Below, piece by piece: positions 17,313 to 25,520 of a stretch of DNA of 64,000 nucleotides. The stretch lies in contig NZ_JAIUZP010000005.1 of NCBI RefSeq assembly GCF_020171315.1, positions 248,001 through 312,000 on the forward strand, written 5' to 3'. The translations under genes were made by a program, and so were the position numbers. Each line of letters starts with the position of its first letter. The stretch's first letter is position 1. The notes below the pieces were generated by a model. It saw nothing but the letters and a program-made list of their open reading frames with translations. It was not told where the DNA came from and did not search any database. Source of the DNA: Pseudooceanicola nanhaiensis. Lineage in GTDB: Bacteria > Pseudomonadota > Alphaproteobacteria > Rhodobacterales > Rhodobacteraceae.

Positions 17313-17467
17313 TTGCAATTCCCCTAATGAAAACGGATAGACACGCGGGAAGATAACCCGGCGCCTTTCCCTCTCAACTCACATTCGCGGCAGAGGCGCC
17401 TTTTCGCATGGGTTCGCCTGCACATTCAGCGTCGCAGGCCCGCCCGCCACGTAGAAAGGAGCGTGTC

Positions 17468-18343
17468 ATGTTCAAGGGGTCCATTCCTGCCCTGGTCACG
17501 CCGTTCAAGAACGGCGAGCTGGATCTGGAGACGCTCAAGAAGCTGGTCGACTGGCATGTGGAGCAGGGCTCCAACGGCCTCGTCCCCGTGGGGACCACGG
17601 GCGAGAGCCCCACGTTGAGCCACCGCGAGCACGAAACCGTCATCGAGGAAGTGGTGAAGGCCGCCGCTGGCCGTATCCCGGTGATCGCGGGCGCGGGTTC
17701 GAACAACACCAAGGAAGGCATCCGCCTGATCCAGCATGCCGAATCGGTGGGTGCCGACGCGGCGCTGGTGGTGACGCCCTACTACAACAAGCCGACGCAG
17801 CGCGGCCTGATCGAGCATTTCCGCGTTCTGCATGACTGCTGCACCCTGCCGATCGTGATCTACAACATCCCCGGCCGCTCGGTCATCGACATGACCCCCG
17901 CGACCATGGGTGAACTGGCCAAGCTGCCCCGGATCATCGGCGTCAAGGACGCCACCGGCAAGCTGGAGCGCGTGAGCCAGCAGCGCATGGCCTGCGGCCC
18001 CGAGTTCATGCAGCTCTCCGGCGAGGATGCGACCGCGCTCGGCTTCAACGCCCATGGTGGCGTCGGCTGCATCTCGGTCACCGCGAACGTGGCGCCGAAG
18101 CTCTGCGCCGAGTTCCAGGCCGCGACGCTGGCGGGCGACTACGCGCTCGCGCTCGACTACCAGGATCGCCTGATGCCGCTGCACGAGGCGATCTTCATCG
18201 AGCCCGGCCTGGCCGGCGCCAAGTTCGCCATGGCCGAACTGGGGCTCTGCTCGGACGAGGTGCGCCTGCCGCTCACCGGCCTCGAGGACAGCACCAAGAC
18301 CACGATCCGCGCCGCCATGCGCCACGCGGGGCTGATCAACTGA
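17468..18343 (+). CDS. dapA: 4-hydroxy-tetrahydrodipicolinate synthase
   Basis: Condenses pyruvate with aspartate semialdehyde, the first committed step of lysine/diaminopimelate synthesis. 291 residues, the normal length. The Schiff-base Lys is at 160 (GVKDATG), the catalytic Tyr at 132 (IYNIPGR), and the GTTGESPTL loop at 42-50 and PYYNKP at 104-109 are intact. The ATG at 17468 has an AAAGGAG site. Followed by a strong terminator. Divergent from slt; in this order smpB is often nearby, and here it is 3 kb away. Confidence 0.95.
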   Translation: MFKGSIPALVTPFKNGELDLETLKKLVDWHVEQGSNGLVPVGTTGESPTLSHREHETVIEEVVKAAAGRIPVIAGAGSNNTKEGIRLIQHAESVGADAALVVTPYYNKPTQRGLIEHFRVLHDCCTLPIVIYNIPGRSVIDMTPATMGELAKLPRIIGVKDATGKLERVSQQRMACGPEFMQLSGEDATALGFNAHGGVGCISVTANVAPKLCAEFQAATLAGDYALALDYQDRLMPLHEAIFIEPGLAGAKFAMAELGLCSDEVRLPLTGLEDSTKTTIRAAMRHAGLIN

Positions 18344-18363
18344 TCACCTGAAGGTTCGAAAAA

Positions 18364-18404
18364 GAGGAAGGCCCGGGACGACACCGTCCCGGGCCTTTTC
18401 CTTT
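18364..18404 (+). terminator. Rho-independent terminator of dapA
   Basis: An 11-bp perfect stem, GGCCCGGGACG (18370-18380) and its complement (18385-18395), with loop ACAC, extended by AAG/CTT pairing, then TTTTCCTTTT. A purine-rich AAAGAGGAAG lies upstream. Confidence 0.88.
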
Positions 18405-18414
18405 TGCGCACTTC

Positions 18415-18520
18415 ATCTTTCCCCAAGTACTCCCGGGGAGTCCGCGCCCCGCGCGGACGGGGGCAGGGCCCCCTCCCGGAAAATGCGCATTTTCCTGTCC
18501 GTTTCTTCGAAGAAAACGGG
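18415..18520. repeat. Composite repeat: class C (inverted) plus class B double palindrome
   Basis: On the minus strand 18440-18415 reads as the class C tail (CCCCGGGAGTACTTGGGGAA). It is preceded by a C/G-rich hairpin segment. It abuts a class B unit at 18478-18495 (18-bp perfect palindrome, arm GGAAAATGC) with CCGTTT...AAAACGGGCAG to about 18521. The class B centre TGCGCA differs from TTCGAA in the copy at 969, yet both remain palindromic. Confidence 0.7.
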
Positions 18521-18533
18521 CAGCGCGGCGGGG

Positions 18534-19115
18534 TCAGTAGGGGGCTTTCGGGCTCCGGTCCTCGGAGAGCGAGCGCGTGGTCGCCGTCGTCAGCCGCTCG
18601 ATCGCATCGGCGAGGTGCGCCGTCTGGATGTTATAATCGCCCTGCTCGACCCGGATGTGATGCGCTTCCAGCAGGACGGCGGCATGGCTGACGCCCGCGG
18701 GCGGCTCGAACCGGTAGGAGGCCAGTTCGATCAGGAAGCCCAGGGGATCCTTGAAGTAGATCGAATCCATGAAACCCCGGTCCTTGGGGCCGGAGTGCTT
18801 GATGCCGCGTTCGTCGAGGCGCTTGACCGTCTGGGCAAAGGTGGCCTGGCTGACGTTGAAGGCGACGTGGTGCACGCAGCCGGGATCGGTGGGCGTGCGG
18901 TCATGGACCGGGCCACGTTTCTCGTTGGTGAAGATCGTGATCAGCCGCCCGTCGCCGGGATCGAAGTAGAGATGCCCCTCGTCCGCGTTGTCGAGGTTCG
19001 GCTGGTCGAAGACGAAGGGCATCCCCAGCACGCCTTCCCAGAAGTCGATGGTGCTCTGCCGGTCGGCGCCGGTGAGGGTGATGTGATGCACCCCCTGTAC
19101 CTGAAGCTTGCGCAT
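18534..19115 (-). CDS. VOC (glyoxalase/dioxygenase) family protein
   Basis: A 193-residue vicinal-oxygen-chelate protein with two beta-alpha-beta-beta-beta modules (about residues 5-60 and 78-145). Likely metal ligands are His10 or His11 (GVHHITL), a His in CVHHVAFNV (near 82), and Glu in PLGFLIELASY (near 136). The reaction is unknown; ring-cleaving dioxygenases, glyoxalases and related enzymes share the fold. The extra C-terminal tail (150-193) is predicted helical and not part of the fold. Isolated between repeat-rich intergenic regions, so neighbours give no clue. Confidence 0.75.
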   Translation of the reverse strand: MRKLQVQGVHHITLTGADRQSTIDFWEGVLGMPFVFDQPNLDNADEGHLYFDPGDGRLITIFTNEKRGPVHDRTPTDPGCVHHVAFNVSQATFAQTVKRLDERGIKHSGPKDRGFMDSIYFKDPLGFLIELASYRFEPPAGVSHAAVLLEAHHIRVEQGDYNIQTAHLADAIERLTTATTRSLSEDRSPKAPY

Positions 19116-19248
19116 GGCTCTCTCCCTTGTTGGCTGGGCCCTTGTTGGCTGGGAACAGGGTGCGCAGCAGGGCGGGGCGGGTCAACGGTCGAGGCGCGCA
19201 ATGACTGTGCAGGGACTGTGCAGGGGCGCGGGCGGGCGCGGCGCGCGT

Positions 19249-19345
19249 CCAAGAATTTTCGAAAATTCTTGGCAAAATTCTTCGAAGAATTTTGGGGGCG
19301 CTGCCCCCTTGCACCGCTGCGCGGCGCAATTCCCCCGGAGTATTG
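19249..19345. repeat. Composite repeat: two class A palindromes plus class C element
   Basis: A 24-bp perfect palindrome (19249-19272, arm CCAAGAATTTTC) directly abuts a 22-bp perfect palindrome (19273-19294, arm CAAAATTCTTC). A class C element follows: GGGGGCGCTGCCCCC (19295-19309), a short hairpin around GCGCGGCGC, then CCCCCGGAGTATTGGGGGAA to about 19351. It lies between the VOC gene start and the aminotransferase 3' end. Confidence 0.78.
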
Positions 19346-19351
19346 GGGGAA

Positions 19352-19386
19352 AGAGGAAGGCCCGGGGCGCGTCTGCGTCCCGGGCC
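19352..19386 (-). terminator. Rho-independent terminator of the aminotransferase operon
   Basis: GGCCCGGG (19359-19366) pairs with CCCGGGCC (19379-19386). Read on the minus strand the stem is followed by TTCCTCTTTCC. It lies about 20 bp past the aminotransferase stop. Its arms resemble those of the dapA terminator. Confidence 0.7.
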
Positions 19387-19408
19387 TCGTCATGTCCCGT
19401 GGTGCGGA

Positions 19409-20593
19409 TCAGATGCCGGCGTCGATGATCGCGCGGGCGAGGATCGGCACCGTCTGGCTGTTCAGCCCGGCGATGTTCATGCGGCTGTCACCCACCATGT
19501 AGATGCCATGGTCCGCGCGCAGCTTCTCGACCATCTCGGGCGAAGTGCCGAGGCGCGAGAACATGCCGCGGTGCCGGGCAAGGAAGGCGAAACGGTCGGA
19601 GTTCGACAGCCGCGCCAGCTCGCCGGCCAGCTGCTCGCGCAGGCCCAGCATGCCGAGGCGCACCTCTTCCAGCTCTGCCATCCAGTCGGCGCGCAGCTCG
19701 GCATCGCCGAGGATGGTCGAGACGAGGCGGGCACCGTGGTCCGGCGGGAAGGAGAAGTTCTGCCGGTTCAGGAAGGCCAGCGTCTGCTGGTTCACCGCGG
19801 TCTTCGACGTGTCGTGCGAGATCGCCATCAGCACGCCGGTCCGCTCGCGGTAGATGCCGAAATTCTTCGAGCAGCTCGCCGCGACGATGGTTTCGGGCAC
19901 CGAGGAGACCACCAGCCGGGTGGCGGCGGCGTCTTCTTCCAGCCCGTCGCCGAAGCCCTGGTAGGCGATGTCGATCATCGGCACTGCGCCGGTCTTCAGC
20001 AGCGTCTCGACCACGGTCTGCCACTGGTCCAGCGTCAGGTTGGCGCCGGTCGGGTTGTGGCAGCAGCCGTGCAGCAGGATGACGTCGCCCGTCTTGGCCT
20101 GGCCGAGATCCTCGATCATGCCGTCGAAGTTCACCTCGCCGGTGGCGCTGTCGAAGTAGCGGTAGGGTACGGTTTCCACGCCCATGAACTTCAGGATCGA
20201 CAGGTGGTTCGGCCAGGTCGGATCGGAGACGAAGACGCGCACGTCGGGCTTGGCCAGCCGCGCCATCTGGAAGCCGTGGTGCACGGCGCCGGTGCCGCCG
20301 GGGCTGGCAGCGGCGGCGACTGTGTCGCGGGCCACCGCATCGCCCAGCACGAGCGAGATCATCGCGTCGAGGAAGGCGGGCTCACCGGCGAGGCCGGTGT
20401 AGCTCTTGGTGGTTTCCTCTTCCCAGATGCGCTTCTCCGCGGCCTTCACGGCGCGCATCACCGGGGTCACGCCCGAGGCGTTCTTGTAGACGCCGACGCC
20501 GAGGTCGATCTTGGTCTCGCGCGGGTCTTCGCGGAATTTCTGCATCAGCGCGAGGATCTTGTCCTCGGGCAGCGGTTTCAGGGCTTCGAACAT
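19409..20593 (-). CDS. Class I aromatic/aspartate aminotransferase (TyrB/AspC family)
   Basis: PLP enzyme of 394 residues in the E. coli AspC/TyrB subfamily. The PLP Lys is at 243 (SCSKNFGIYRERTG), the cofactor-contact GCCHNPTGAN is at 176-185, and YTGLAGE is at 65-71. It transaminates aspartate and/or aromatic amino acids. The ATG at 20593 shares a base with the stop of the sulfurtransferase gene (TGATG), so the two are translationally coupled. Since AspC-type enzymes can also convert cysteine to 3-mercaptopyruvate, it may feed the upstream enzyme; this is inference. The longer frame upstream is a shadow. Confidence 0.88.
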   Translation of the reverse strand: MFEALKPLPEDKILALMQKFREDPRETKIDLGVGVYKNASGVTPVMRAVKAAEKRIWEEETTKSYTGLAGEPAFLDAMISLVLGDAVARDTVAAAASPGGTGAVHHGFQMARLAKPDVRVFVSDPTWPNHLSILKFMGVETVPYRYFDSATGEVNFDGMIEDLGQAKTGDVILLHGCCHNPTGANLTLDQWQTVVETLLKTGAVPMIDIAYQGFGDGLEEDAAATRLVVSSVPETIVAASCSKNFGIYRERTGVLMAISHDTSKTAVNQQTLAFLNRQNFSFPPDHGARLVSTILGDAELRADWMAELEEVRLGMLGLREQLAGELARLSNSDRFAFLARHRGMFSRLGTSPEMVEKLRADHGIYMVGDSRMNIAGLNSQTVPILARAIIDAGI

Positions 20594-21444
20594 CAGGCGT
20601 CTCCGGTGGCAATCGGGAGGGTGGGGAAGGCACCCCATTCGGTCCAGGACCCGTCGTAGAGCGCGTGGTCGGCCTTGCCGATCCGCTCGAGGGCGAGGCT
20701 GAGCACGGCCGCGGTGATCCCGGAGCCGCAGGAGGTGATCACGGGTTTCGTCATGTCGACCCCGGCGGTGTCGAAGATCGCGCGGATCTCCTCGGGGGAT
20801 TTCATCGTGCCCTCGGCGGTCAGGAGCGTGCCGAAGGGCACGTTCCGCGCACCGGGGATATGGCCCGAGCGCAGGCCGGGGCGCGGCTCGGGCGTGGCGC
20901 CCGAGAAACGGTCGGCGGCGCGGGCGTCGACGATGACGTAGTCGCCCAGCTTGGCGGCGGAGGAGACCTGTGTCACGTCCTTCACCATCTGGTTCTGGCG
21001 CCGCACCGTCATGTGGCGGTCGCGGATCACCGGCGGCATGTCCTCCACCGGGCGGCCCTCGGCCTGCCACTTGGGGAAGCCGCCGTCCAGCACGGCCACG
21101 TCGAACTGCCCCATCAGGCGGAACAGCCACCAGACGCGCGGGGCCGAGAAGATGCCGGTGCTGTCATAGACCACGACCTGATGGCCGTCGCCGACGCCCA
21201 TGGCACGCAGGCGCGACATGAACTTCTCCACCGGCGGGGCCATGTGGGGCAGGTCCGAGCGCAGGTCGCTGATCTCGTCGATGTCGAAGAAGCGCGCGCC
21301 CGGGATGTGGGCGGCGTCGAACTCGGCCTTGGGATCCCGGTCGGAGCCGGGCATGAACCAGCTTGCGTCCAGGATCCGCAGGTCCGGATCCTTCAGGTGA
21401 GCGGCCAGCCACTCGGTCGAAACAAGCGTCTTCGGATCATCCAC
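20593..21444 (-). CDS. sseA: 3-mercaptopyruvate sulfurtransferase (two-domain rhodanese)
   Basis: Transfers sulfur from 3-mercaptopyruvate to thiol acceptors, releasing pyruvate. 283 residues with two rhodanese domains (about 5-130 and 160-280). The active-site loop CGSGITA (Cys239) is of the mercaptopyruvate type (CGSGV/ITA) rather than the rhodanese CRKGV type. The first domain is inactive, with DSTGIFSAPR at the corresponding place. The start is a GTG at 21444, with GAGGGGG upstream. Coupled to the aminotransferase. Confidence 0.9.
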   Translation of the reverse strand: MDDPKTLVSTEWLAAHLKDPDLRILDASWFMPGSDRDPKAEFDAAHIPGARFFDIDEISDLRSDLPHMAPPVEKFMSRLRAMGVGDGHQVVVYDSTGIFSAPRVWWLFRLMGQFDVAVLDGGFPKWQAEGRPVEDMPPVIRDRHMTVRRQNQMVKDVTQVSSAAKLGDYVIVDARAADRFSGATPEPRPGLRSGHIPGARNVPFGTLLTAEGTMKSPEEIRAIFDTAGVDMTKPVITSCGSGITAAVLSLALERIGKADHALYDGSWTEWGAFPTLPIATGDA

Positions 21445-21525
21445 GGCGTCGTCCCCCTCATACGAAAAACGAGGGTATAGCTAGCGCCGCTGCGCCGCGG
21501 AGGCAAGCGAGGGCTGGCGGAAACC

Positions 21526-21999
21526 CTAGTGGTTTTCGCGCAGCAGGCGCTGTTTCTGCCGGTTCCAGTCCCGCGCGGCCTCGGTTGCGCGCTTGTCGTG
21601 GGTCTTCTTGCCCTTGGCGATGCCGATCTTCACCTTCACCATCCCGCGGTGGTTGAAGTACATCACCAGCGGCACCAGCGTCATGCCCTTGCGCCCGGTG
21701 TCCTGCCACAGGCGGGACAGTTCGCGCTTGGAGACCAGCAGCTTGCGGCGGCGGCGCTCCTCGTGGCCGAACATGGCCTGCTCGTAGGGCGCGATGTAGC
21801 TGTTCACCAGCCAGAGCTCGCCTTCCTCCACCGCGGCATAGCTTTCCGCGATGTTGGATTGCCCGGTACGCAGGGATTTCACCTCGGACCCGGTCAGCAC
21901 GATGCCGCACTCGAGGTCTTCCTCGATGGCATAATCGTAGCGGGCGCGCCGGTTCTCGGCGATCACCTTGTAATTCGGGTCTGTCGGTTTCTTGGCCAT
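21526..21999 (-). CDS. smpB: SsrA (tmRNA)-binding protein SmpB
   Basis: Binds tmRNA and brings it to stalled ribosomes for trans-translation. 157 residues, the normal size. The [13 protein letters not shown] motif is near 32-44, VNSYIAPYE is near 65-73, and a basic C-terminal tail ([15 protein letters not shown]) is expected to enter the mRNA channel. Start ATG at 21999 with AGGAG upstream. No ssrA gene is visible nearby. On the same strand as the sulfurtransferase, 81 bp upstream of it. Confidence 0.95.
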   Translation of the reverse strand: MAKKPTDPNYKVIAENRRARYDYAIEEDLECGIVLTGSEVKSLRTGQSNIAESYAAVEEGELWLVNSYIAPYEQAMFGHEERRRRKLLVSKRELSRLWQDTGRKGMTLVPLVMYFNHRGMVKVKIGIAKGKKTHDKRATEAARDWNRQKQRLLRENH

Positions 22000-22127
22000 G
22001 GTCGCGCTCCTCTACACCAAGCCGCGCGGGCCGTCCATGTTCCCGGCATGACGCAGCGTTGGTGAAGGGCCCTATATTGGGTCGCCTGCCCCCGCGCGCT
22101 AGGGTTTGCCGGGAGAAGGAGTACCCC

Positions 22128-23156
22128 ATGACAGAGATGATGCAACGAATCGCGCTGGCGAGCCGCCCGGCGGGCGAGCCCACGGCCGAGAATTTCCGCC
22201 TCGAGAAGAGCGCCCTGCCGCAGCCCGGCCCGGGCGAGGTGCAGGTGCGCTGCCACTACATGTCGCTCGACCCCTACATGCGCGGCCGCATGAGCGACGC
22301 GGAAAGCTATGCCGAGCCGGTGGCCATCGGCGAGACCATGACCGCCGGTGCCGTGGGCGAGGTGATTGCCTCGAACCACCCCGGCTTCGCGCCGGGCGAT
22401 TTCGCCCTCGGCATGTTCGGCTGGGCCAGCCACGGCGTCCAGCCCGGCGACCAGCTGCGCAAGGTCGATCCGCAGGCTGCGCCGATCTCCACCGCGCTCG
22501 GCGTGCTGGGGATGCCCGGCCTCACCGGCTGGTCCGGCCTCAGGGCCTATGGCAAGCCGCAGGCGGGCGAGACGCTGGTGGTCGCGGCGGCGACGGGGCC
22601 GGTGGGCTCGATGGTGGGCCAGCTCGCCCGGCTCGCGGGCTGCCGGGTCGTCGGCGTCGCGGGCGGGGCCGAGAAGTGCCGCATCGCGACCGAGACCTTC
22701 GGTTTCGACGCCTGCATCGACCACCGTGGCAAGGACGCCCGTGCGATGCGCGAAGCCCTGGCCGAGGTCTGCCCCGAAGGGATCGACATCTACTTCGAGA
22801 ACGTGGGCGGCGCGGTGCTGGGCGGCGTGCTGCCGCTGATGAACCTGCACGGGCGGATCATCGTCTGCGGCATGATCGCCTGGTACAACGGCGCCGAGGA
22901 CGACCCGACCGCCCAGATGCCTCTTGCCGCGCTATGGCGCCGCACGCTGGTCAAGCGCCTGCAGATCAACGGTCTGCTGGTGGGCGATCACTTCCACCTC
23001 TTCCCCGACTTCGCCAAGGAGGTCGCCCCCCTCGTCGCCTCCGGCGAGATCGCCTACCTCGAGGATGTGGCCGAGGGGCTGGAAAACGCGCCCGCGACCT
23101 TCATCAAGCTCCTCAAGGGCGGCAACACCGGCAAGCAGGTGGTCAAGCTCATCTGA
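22128..23156 (+). CDS. NADP-dependent medium-chain oxidoreductase (CurA / leukotriene B4 dehydrogenase-like)
   Basis: Zinc-independent MDR-family reductase of 342 residues that reduces alpha,beta-unsaturated ketones or aldehydes with NADPH. The GLTGWSGLR segment (near 135) precedes the nucleotide-binding AATGPVGSMVGQLARLAG (about 152-169). YMSLDPYMRGRM near 44-55 is the family signature. No structural-zinc Cys cluster is present. The ATG at 22128 has GGGAGAAGGAG upstream. It stands alone between divergent smpB and a convergent operon. Confidence 0.88.
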   Translation: MTEMMQRIALASRPAGEPTAENFRLEKSALPQPGPGEVQVRCHYMSLDPYMRGRMSDAESYAEPVAIGETMTAGAVGEVIASNHPGFAPGDFALGMFGWASHGVQPGDQLRKVDPQAAPISTALGVLGMPGLTGWSGLRAYGKPQAGETLVVAAATGPVGSMVGQLARLAGCRVVGVAGGAEKCRIATETFGFDACIDHRGKDARAMREALAEVCPEGIDIYFENVGGAVLGGVLPLMNLHGRIIVCGMIAWYNGAEDDPTAQMPLAALWRRTLVKRLQINGLLVGDHFHLFPDFAKEVAPLVASGEIAYLEDVAEGLENAPATFIKLLKGGNTGKQVVKLI

Positions 23157-23160
23157 CGCG

Positions 23161-23190
23161 AAAGGGCCCCGGCACTGCCGGAGCCCTTCA
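23161..23190 (+). terminator. Hairpin terminator after the NADP-dependent reductase
   Basis: GGGCCCCGGC (23164-23173) pairs with GCCGGAGCCC (23177-23186) with one mismatch and a 3-nt loop. It has AAA before and TT after, so it could work weakly in either direction. Confidence 0.55.
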
Positions 23191-23196
23191 TCCACT

Positions 23197-23245
23197 GTTC
23201 CGAAATATCCCGGGGGGTGCGGGGGGCTGGCCCCCCGCCAGCCTG
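23197..23245 (-). repeat. Class C intergenic repeat
   Basis: Read on the minus strand: a GGCGGGGGG/CCCCCCG hairpin, then CCCCCCGGGATATTTCGGAAC. The tail matches other class C copies (48690s, 58260s). It lies between the convergent reductase and acyl-CoA dehydrogenase genes. Confidence 0.6.
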
Positions 23246-23268
23246 CGTCTTGCGCTCAGGCCGCCCGT

Positions 23269-24330
23269 TCAGGCCGCCATCACCCGCGACAGGTGATAAT
23301 CCGTATCCCCCAGCTGCGCGTCGATCATGACGATCCGCTTGGCGTAATGCGCGCCGGGATATTCCCAGGTCATCGCGATGCCGCCATGCATCTGGATCGC
23401 TTCCTCGGCCACCAGCCGGCCTGCGCGGCCGATCAGGTTCTTCGCCATCGAGGCATAGCGCCCCGCATCGGGCCCGCCCAGTTCCGCCGCCGCCTTGATG
23501 GTGATCGAGCGCGCCTGCTCGATCTCCGTCAGCATGTCCACCGCACGGTGCTGCAGCGCCTGGAAGGAGCCGATCGTGCGGCCGAACTGCTTGCGCTGCC
23601 CGAGGTAGTCCACGGTCATCCGGTGCAGCACGTCCATCAGCCCCACCGCCTCGGCGCAGAGCGCGACGATCCCCGCCGCCTGTGCATCTTCCAGCGCGGC
23701 GCGGGCATCGGCCAGCAGCAGCCTGCCCGGCGTGGCGTCCAGCACCACCTCGGCCGCGCCGCCGCCGTCGATCATGCCGTAGCCGGTGACCGAGGCCTCC
23801 GCCGCCGTCACCTCGAAGAGCGCAATCTGCCCGTCGAGCCTTGCCGCCACCAGCAGCCGGTCGGCGGCCTGCCCGCCATAGACCGCGCTCTTGCGGCCGG
23901 TGAGCGTGTAATCCTCGCCGGCCAGCGTCGCGGTGCAGGCGATCCCGTCGAGGTCGTAGGGCGCATCCAGCTCCCCCACGGCCACGGCATAGGTCACGGC
24001 GCCCGACATCAGGTCATCCGCATCGGCGCTCGCCGCGGCCAGCAGGCGCGCGCCCATGGCGGCCCCCAGCAGCGGCTCGGGGCAGAGCGCGCGGCCCATG
24101 GCCTCGAAGACCACGGTGATGTCGAAGCCGGAGCCGCCAAAGCCGCCCTGCTCCTCGGTGCCGAAGGCATAGAGCGCGCCCAGTTCCGACAGGCCGGCCC
24201 AGAGGGCGGGATCGTGGTAGGGCGCCTCGTAGGCGACCTTGGTGCGGTGCTCGAAGGGGCATTTGTCCGCGAGGAACCGGTTCAGGCTGTCCGACAGCAT
24301 CTGCCGGTCTTCGGTCAGATCGAAGTTCAT
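23269..24330 (-). CDS. Acyl-CoA dehydrogenase (short partner subunit)
   Basis: FAD acyl-CoA dehydrogenase fold, 353 residues, shorter than usual. The C-terminal QMHGGIAMTWEYP (near 318) and YLGQRKQFGRTIGSFQALQH (near 240) are recognisable. The substrate-site Glu region typical of the neighbour (NEIQRN) is missing, and the protein ends early. It starts 1 nt after the stop of another dehydrogenase, so the two may form a heteromeric enzyme, as described for some actinobacterial FadE pairs; this is inference. Start ATG at 24330 with a GGAG site. Confidence 0.83.
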   Translation of the reverse strand: MNFDLTEDRQMLSDSLNRFLADKCPFEHRTKVAYEAPYHDPALWAGLSELGALYAFGTEEQGGFGGSGFDITVVFEAMGRALCPEPLLGAAMGARLLAAASADADDLMSGAVTYAVAVGELDAPYDLDGIACTATLAGEDYTLTGRKSAVYGGQAADRLLVAARLDGQIALFEVTAAEASVTGYGMIDGGGAAEVVLDATPGRLLLADARAALEDAQAAGIVALCAEAVGLMDVLHRMTVDYLGQRKQFGRTIGSFQALQHRAVDMLTEIEQARSITIKAAAELGGPDAGRYASMAKNLIGRAGRLVAEEAIQMHGGIAMTWEYPGAHYAKRIVMIDAQLGDTDYHLSRVMAA

Positions 24331-24331
24331 G

Positions 24332-25519
24332 TCACAGCTCCAGCATGGTCTTGGTGAGGATGTTGCGCTGGATCTCGTTCGACCCACCGTAGATCGAGGT
24401 CTTGCGCCCGTTGAAGTAGCGCGCGGCATTGTTCGCCGCCTCGACCGGCGCCAGCATCAGGTTGCCGTCGGTGATGTGACCCGGGAAGGGCGCCGACGAG
24501 GGGCCGAGCGCCCGGCGCGCCAGATCGCGCAGCTCCTGCATGATGACCGTGCCCTTGATCTTGAGGATCGAGGTCTCGGGCCCCGGCGCGCCCTGTTTCT
24601 GCGCCGTGTAGAGCATCCGCAGGTTGGTGATCTTCATCGCCTCGAGGTCGATTTCCACCTGCGCCACGCGGGCGGCGAAAAGCGGGTCCTCGATCAGCGG
24701 GCGGCCGTTGCGCGTGGTGCGGCGGGCCAGCGTCTTCACCTCCTCCAGCGCCTGCATCGAGAAGCCGACACCGGCGATGTTGGTGCGCTCGTGGGTCAGC
24801 AGGTACTTGGCGATGGTCCAGCCCTGGTTCTCCTCGCCCACGAGGTTGGTGACCGGCACGCGTACGTCGGTGAAGAAGACCTCGTTCACCTCGTGGCCGC
24901 CCTCGATCAGACGGATCGGCCGGACCTCGATGCCGGGCGTGTCGATGTCGATCAGCAGGAAGGAAATCCCCTGCTGCTGCTTCACGTCCGGGTCGGTCCG
25001 CACGAGGCAGAAGATCCGGTTGGCGTGCTGGCCCAGCGTGGTCCATGTCTTCTGACCGTTCACGACGTACTCATCGCCGTCGCGCACCGCGCGGGTCTTG
25101 AGCGAGGCAAGGTCGGAGCCCGCGCCGGGCTCGGAATAGCCCTGGCACCACCAGTCGTCACCGTTGAGGATGCGCGGCAGGTAATACTCCTGCTGTTCCT
25201 TGCTGCCGAACTTCTGCAGCACCGGCCCCAGCATGGCGAGGCCGAAGGACAGCGGGCGCGGCGCATAGGCGCGGCAGGCCTCCTCCTCGAAGATGTGGCG
25301 CTGTACCGGGCTCCAGCCGGTGCCGCCGAACTCGACAGGCCATGTGGCGGCCAGCCAGCCCTTGGCATTCAGGATCGTGTGATAGCGTTCCAGCATCTCC
25401 TTGCCCAACTCGCTGCCGTTGCGCACGGCGGTGCGGATGTCCTCGGGCATGTTGTCGGCGAAGAAGGCGCGCACCTCGTCCCGGAAGGCGATGTCCTCGG
25501 GGGAATAGCTCAGATCCAT
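24332..25519 (-). CDS. Acyl-CoA dehydrogenase
   Basis: Full-length acyl-CoA dehydrogenase, 395 residues, introducing the 2,3-double bond of acyl-CoA and passing electrons to ETF. The flavin-contact GYSEPGAGSDLASL is near 127-140, and the C-terminal GGSNEIQRNI (near 378) is typical. It sits between the FadJ-like gene and the smaller dehydrogenase, forming a beta-oxidation operon. The start is the ATG at 25519, 1 nt from the fadJ stop. Chain-length preference cannot be read from sequence. Confidence 0.9.
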   Translation of the reverse strand: MDLSYSPEDIAFRDEVRAFFADNMPEDIRTAVRNGSELGKEMLERYHTILNAKGWLAATWPVEFGGTGWSPVQRHIFEEEACRAYAPRPLSFGLAMLGPVLQKFGSKEQQEYYLPRILNGDDWWCQGYSEPGAGSDLASLKTRAVRDGDEYVVNGQKTWTTLGQHANRIFCLVRTDPDVKQQQGISFLLIDIDTPGIEVRPIRLIEGGHEVNEVFFTDVRVPVTNLVGEENQGWTIAKYLLTHERTNIAGVGFSMQALEEVKTLARRTTRNGRPLIEDPLFAARVAQVEIDLEAMKITNLRMLYTAQKQGAPGPETSILKIKGTVIMQELRDLARRALGPSSAPFPGHITDGNLMLAPVEAANNAARYFNGRKTSIYGGSNEIQRNILTKTMLEL

Positions 25520-25520
25520 C

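Noticed and set aside
19409-21130. A longer frame seeming to extend the aminotransferase
   Set aside because: The extra part overlaps sseA out of frame; the true start at 20593 is coupled to the sseA stop.
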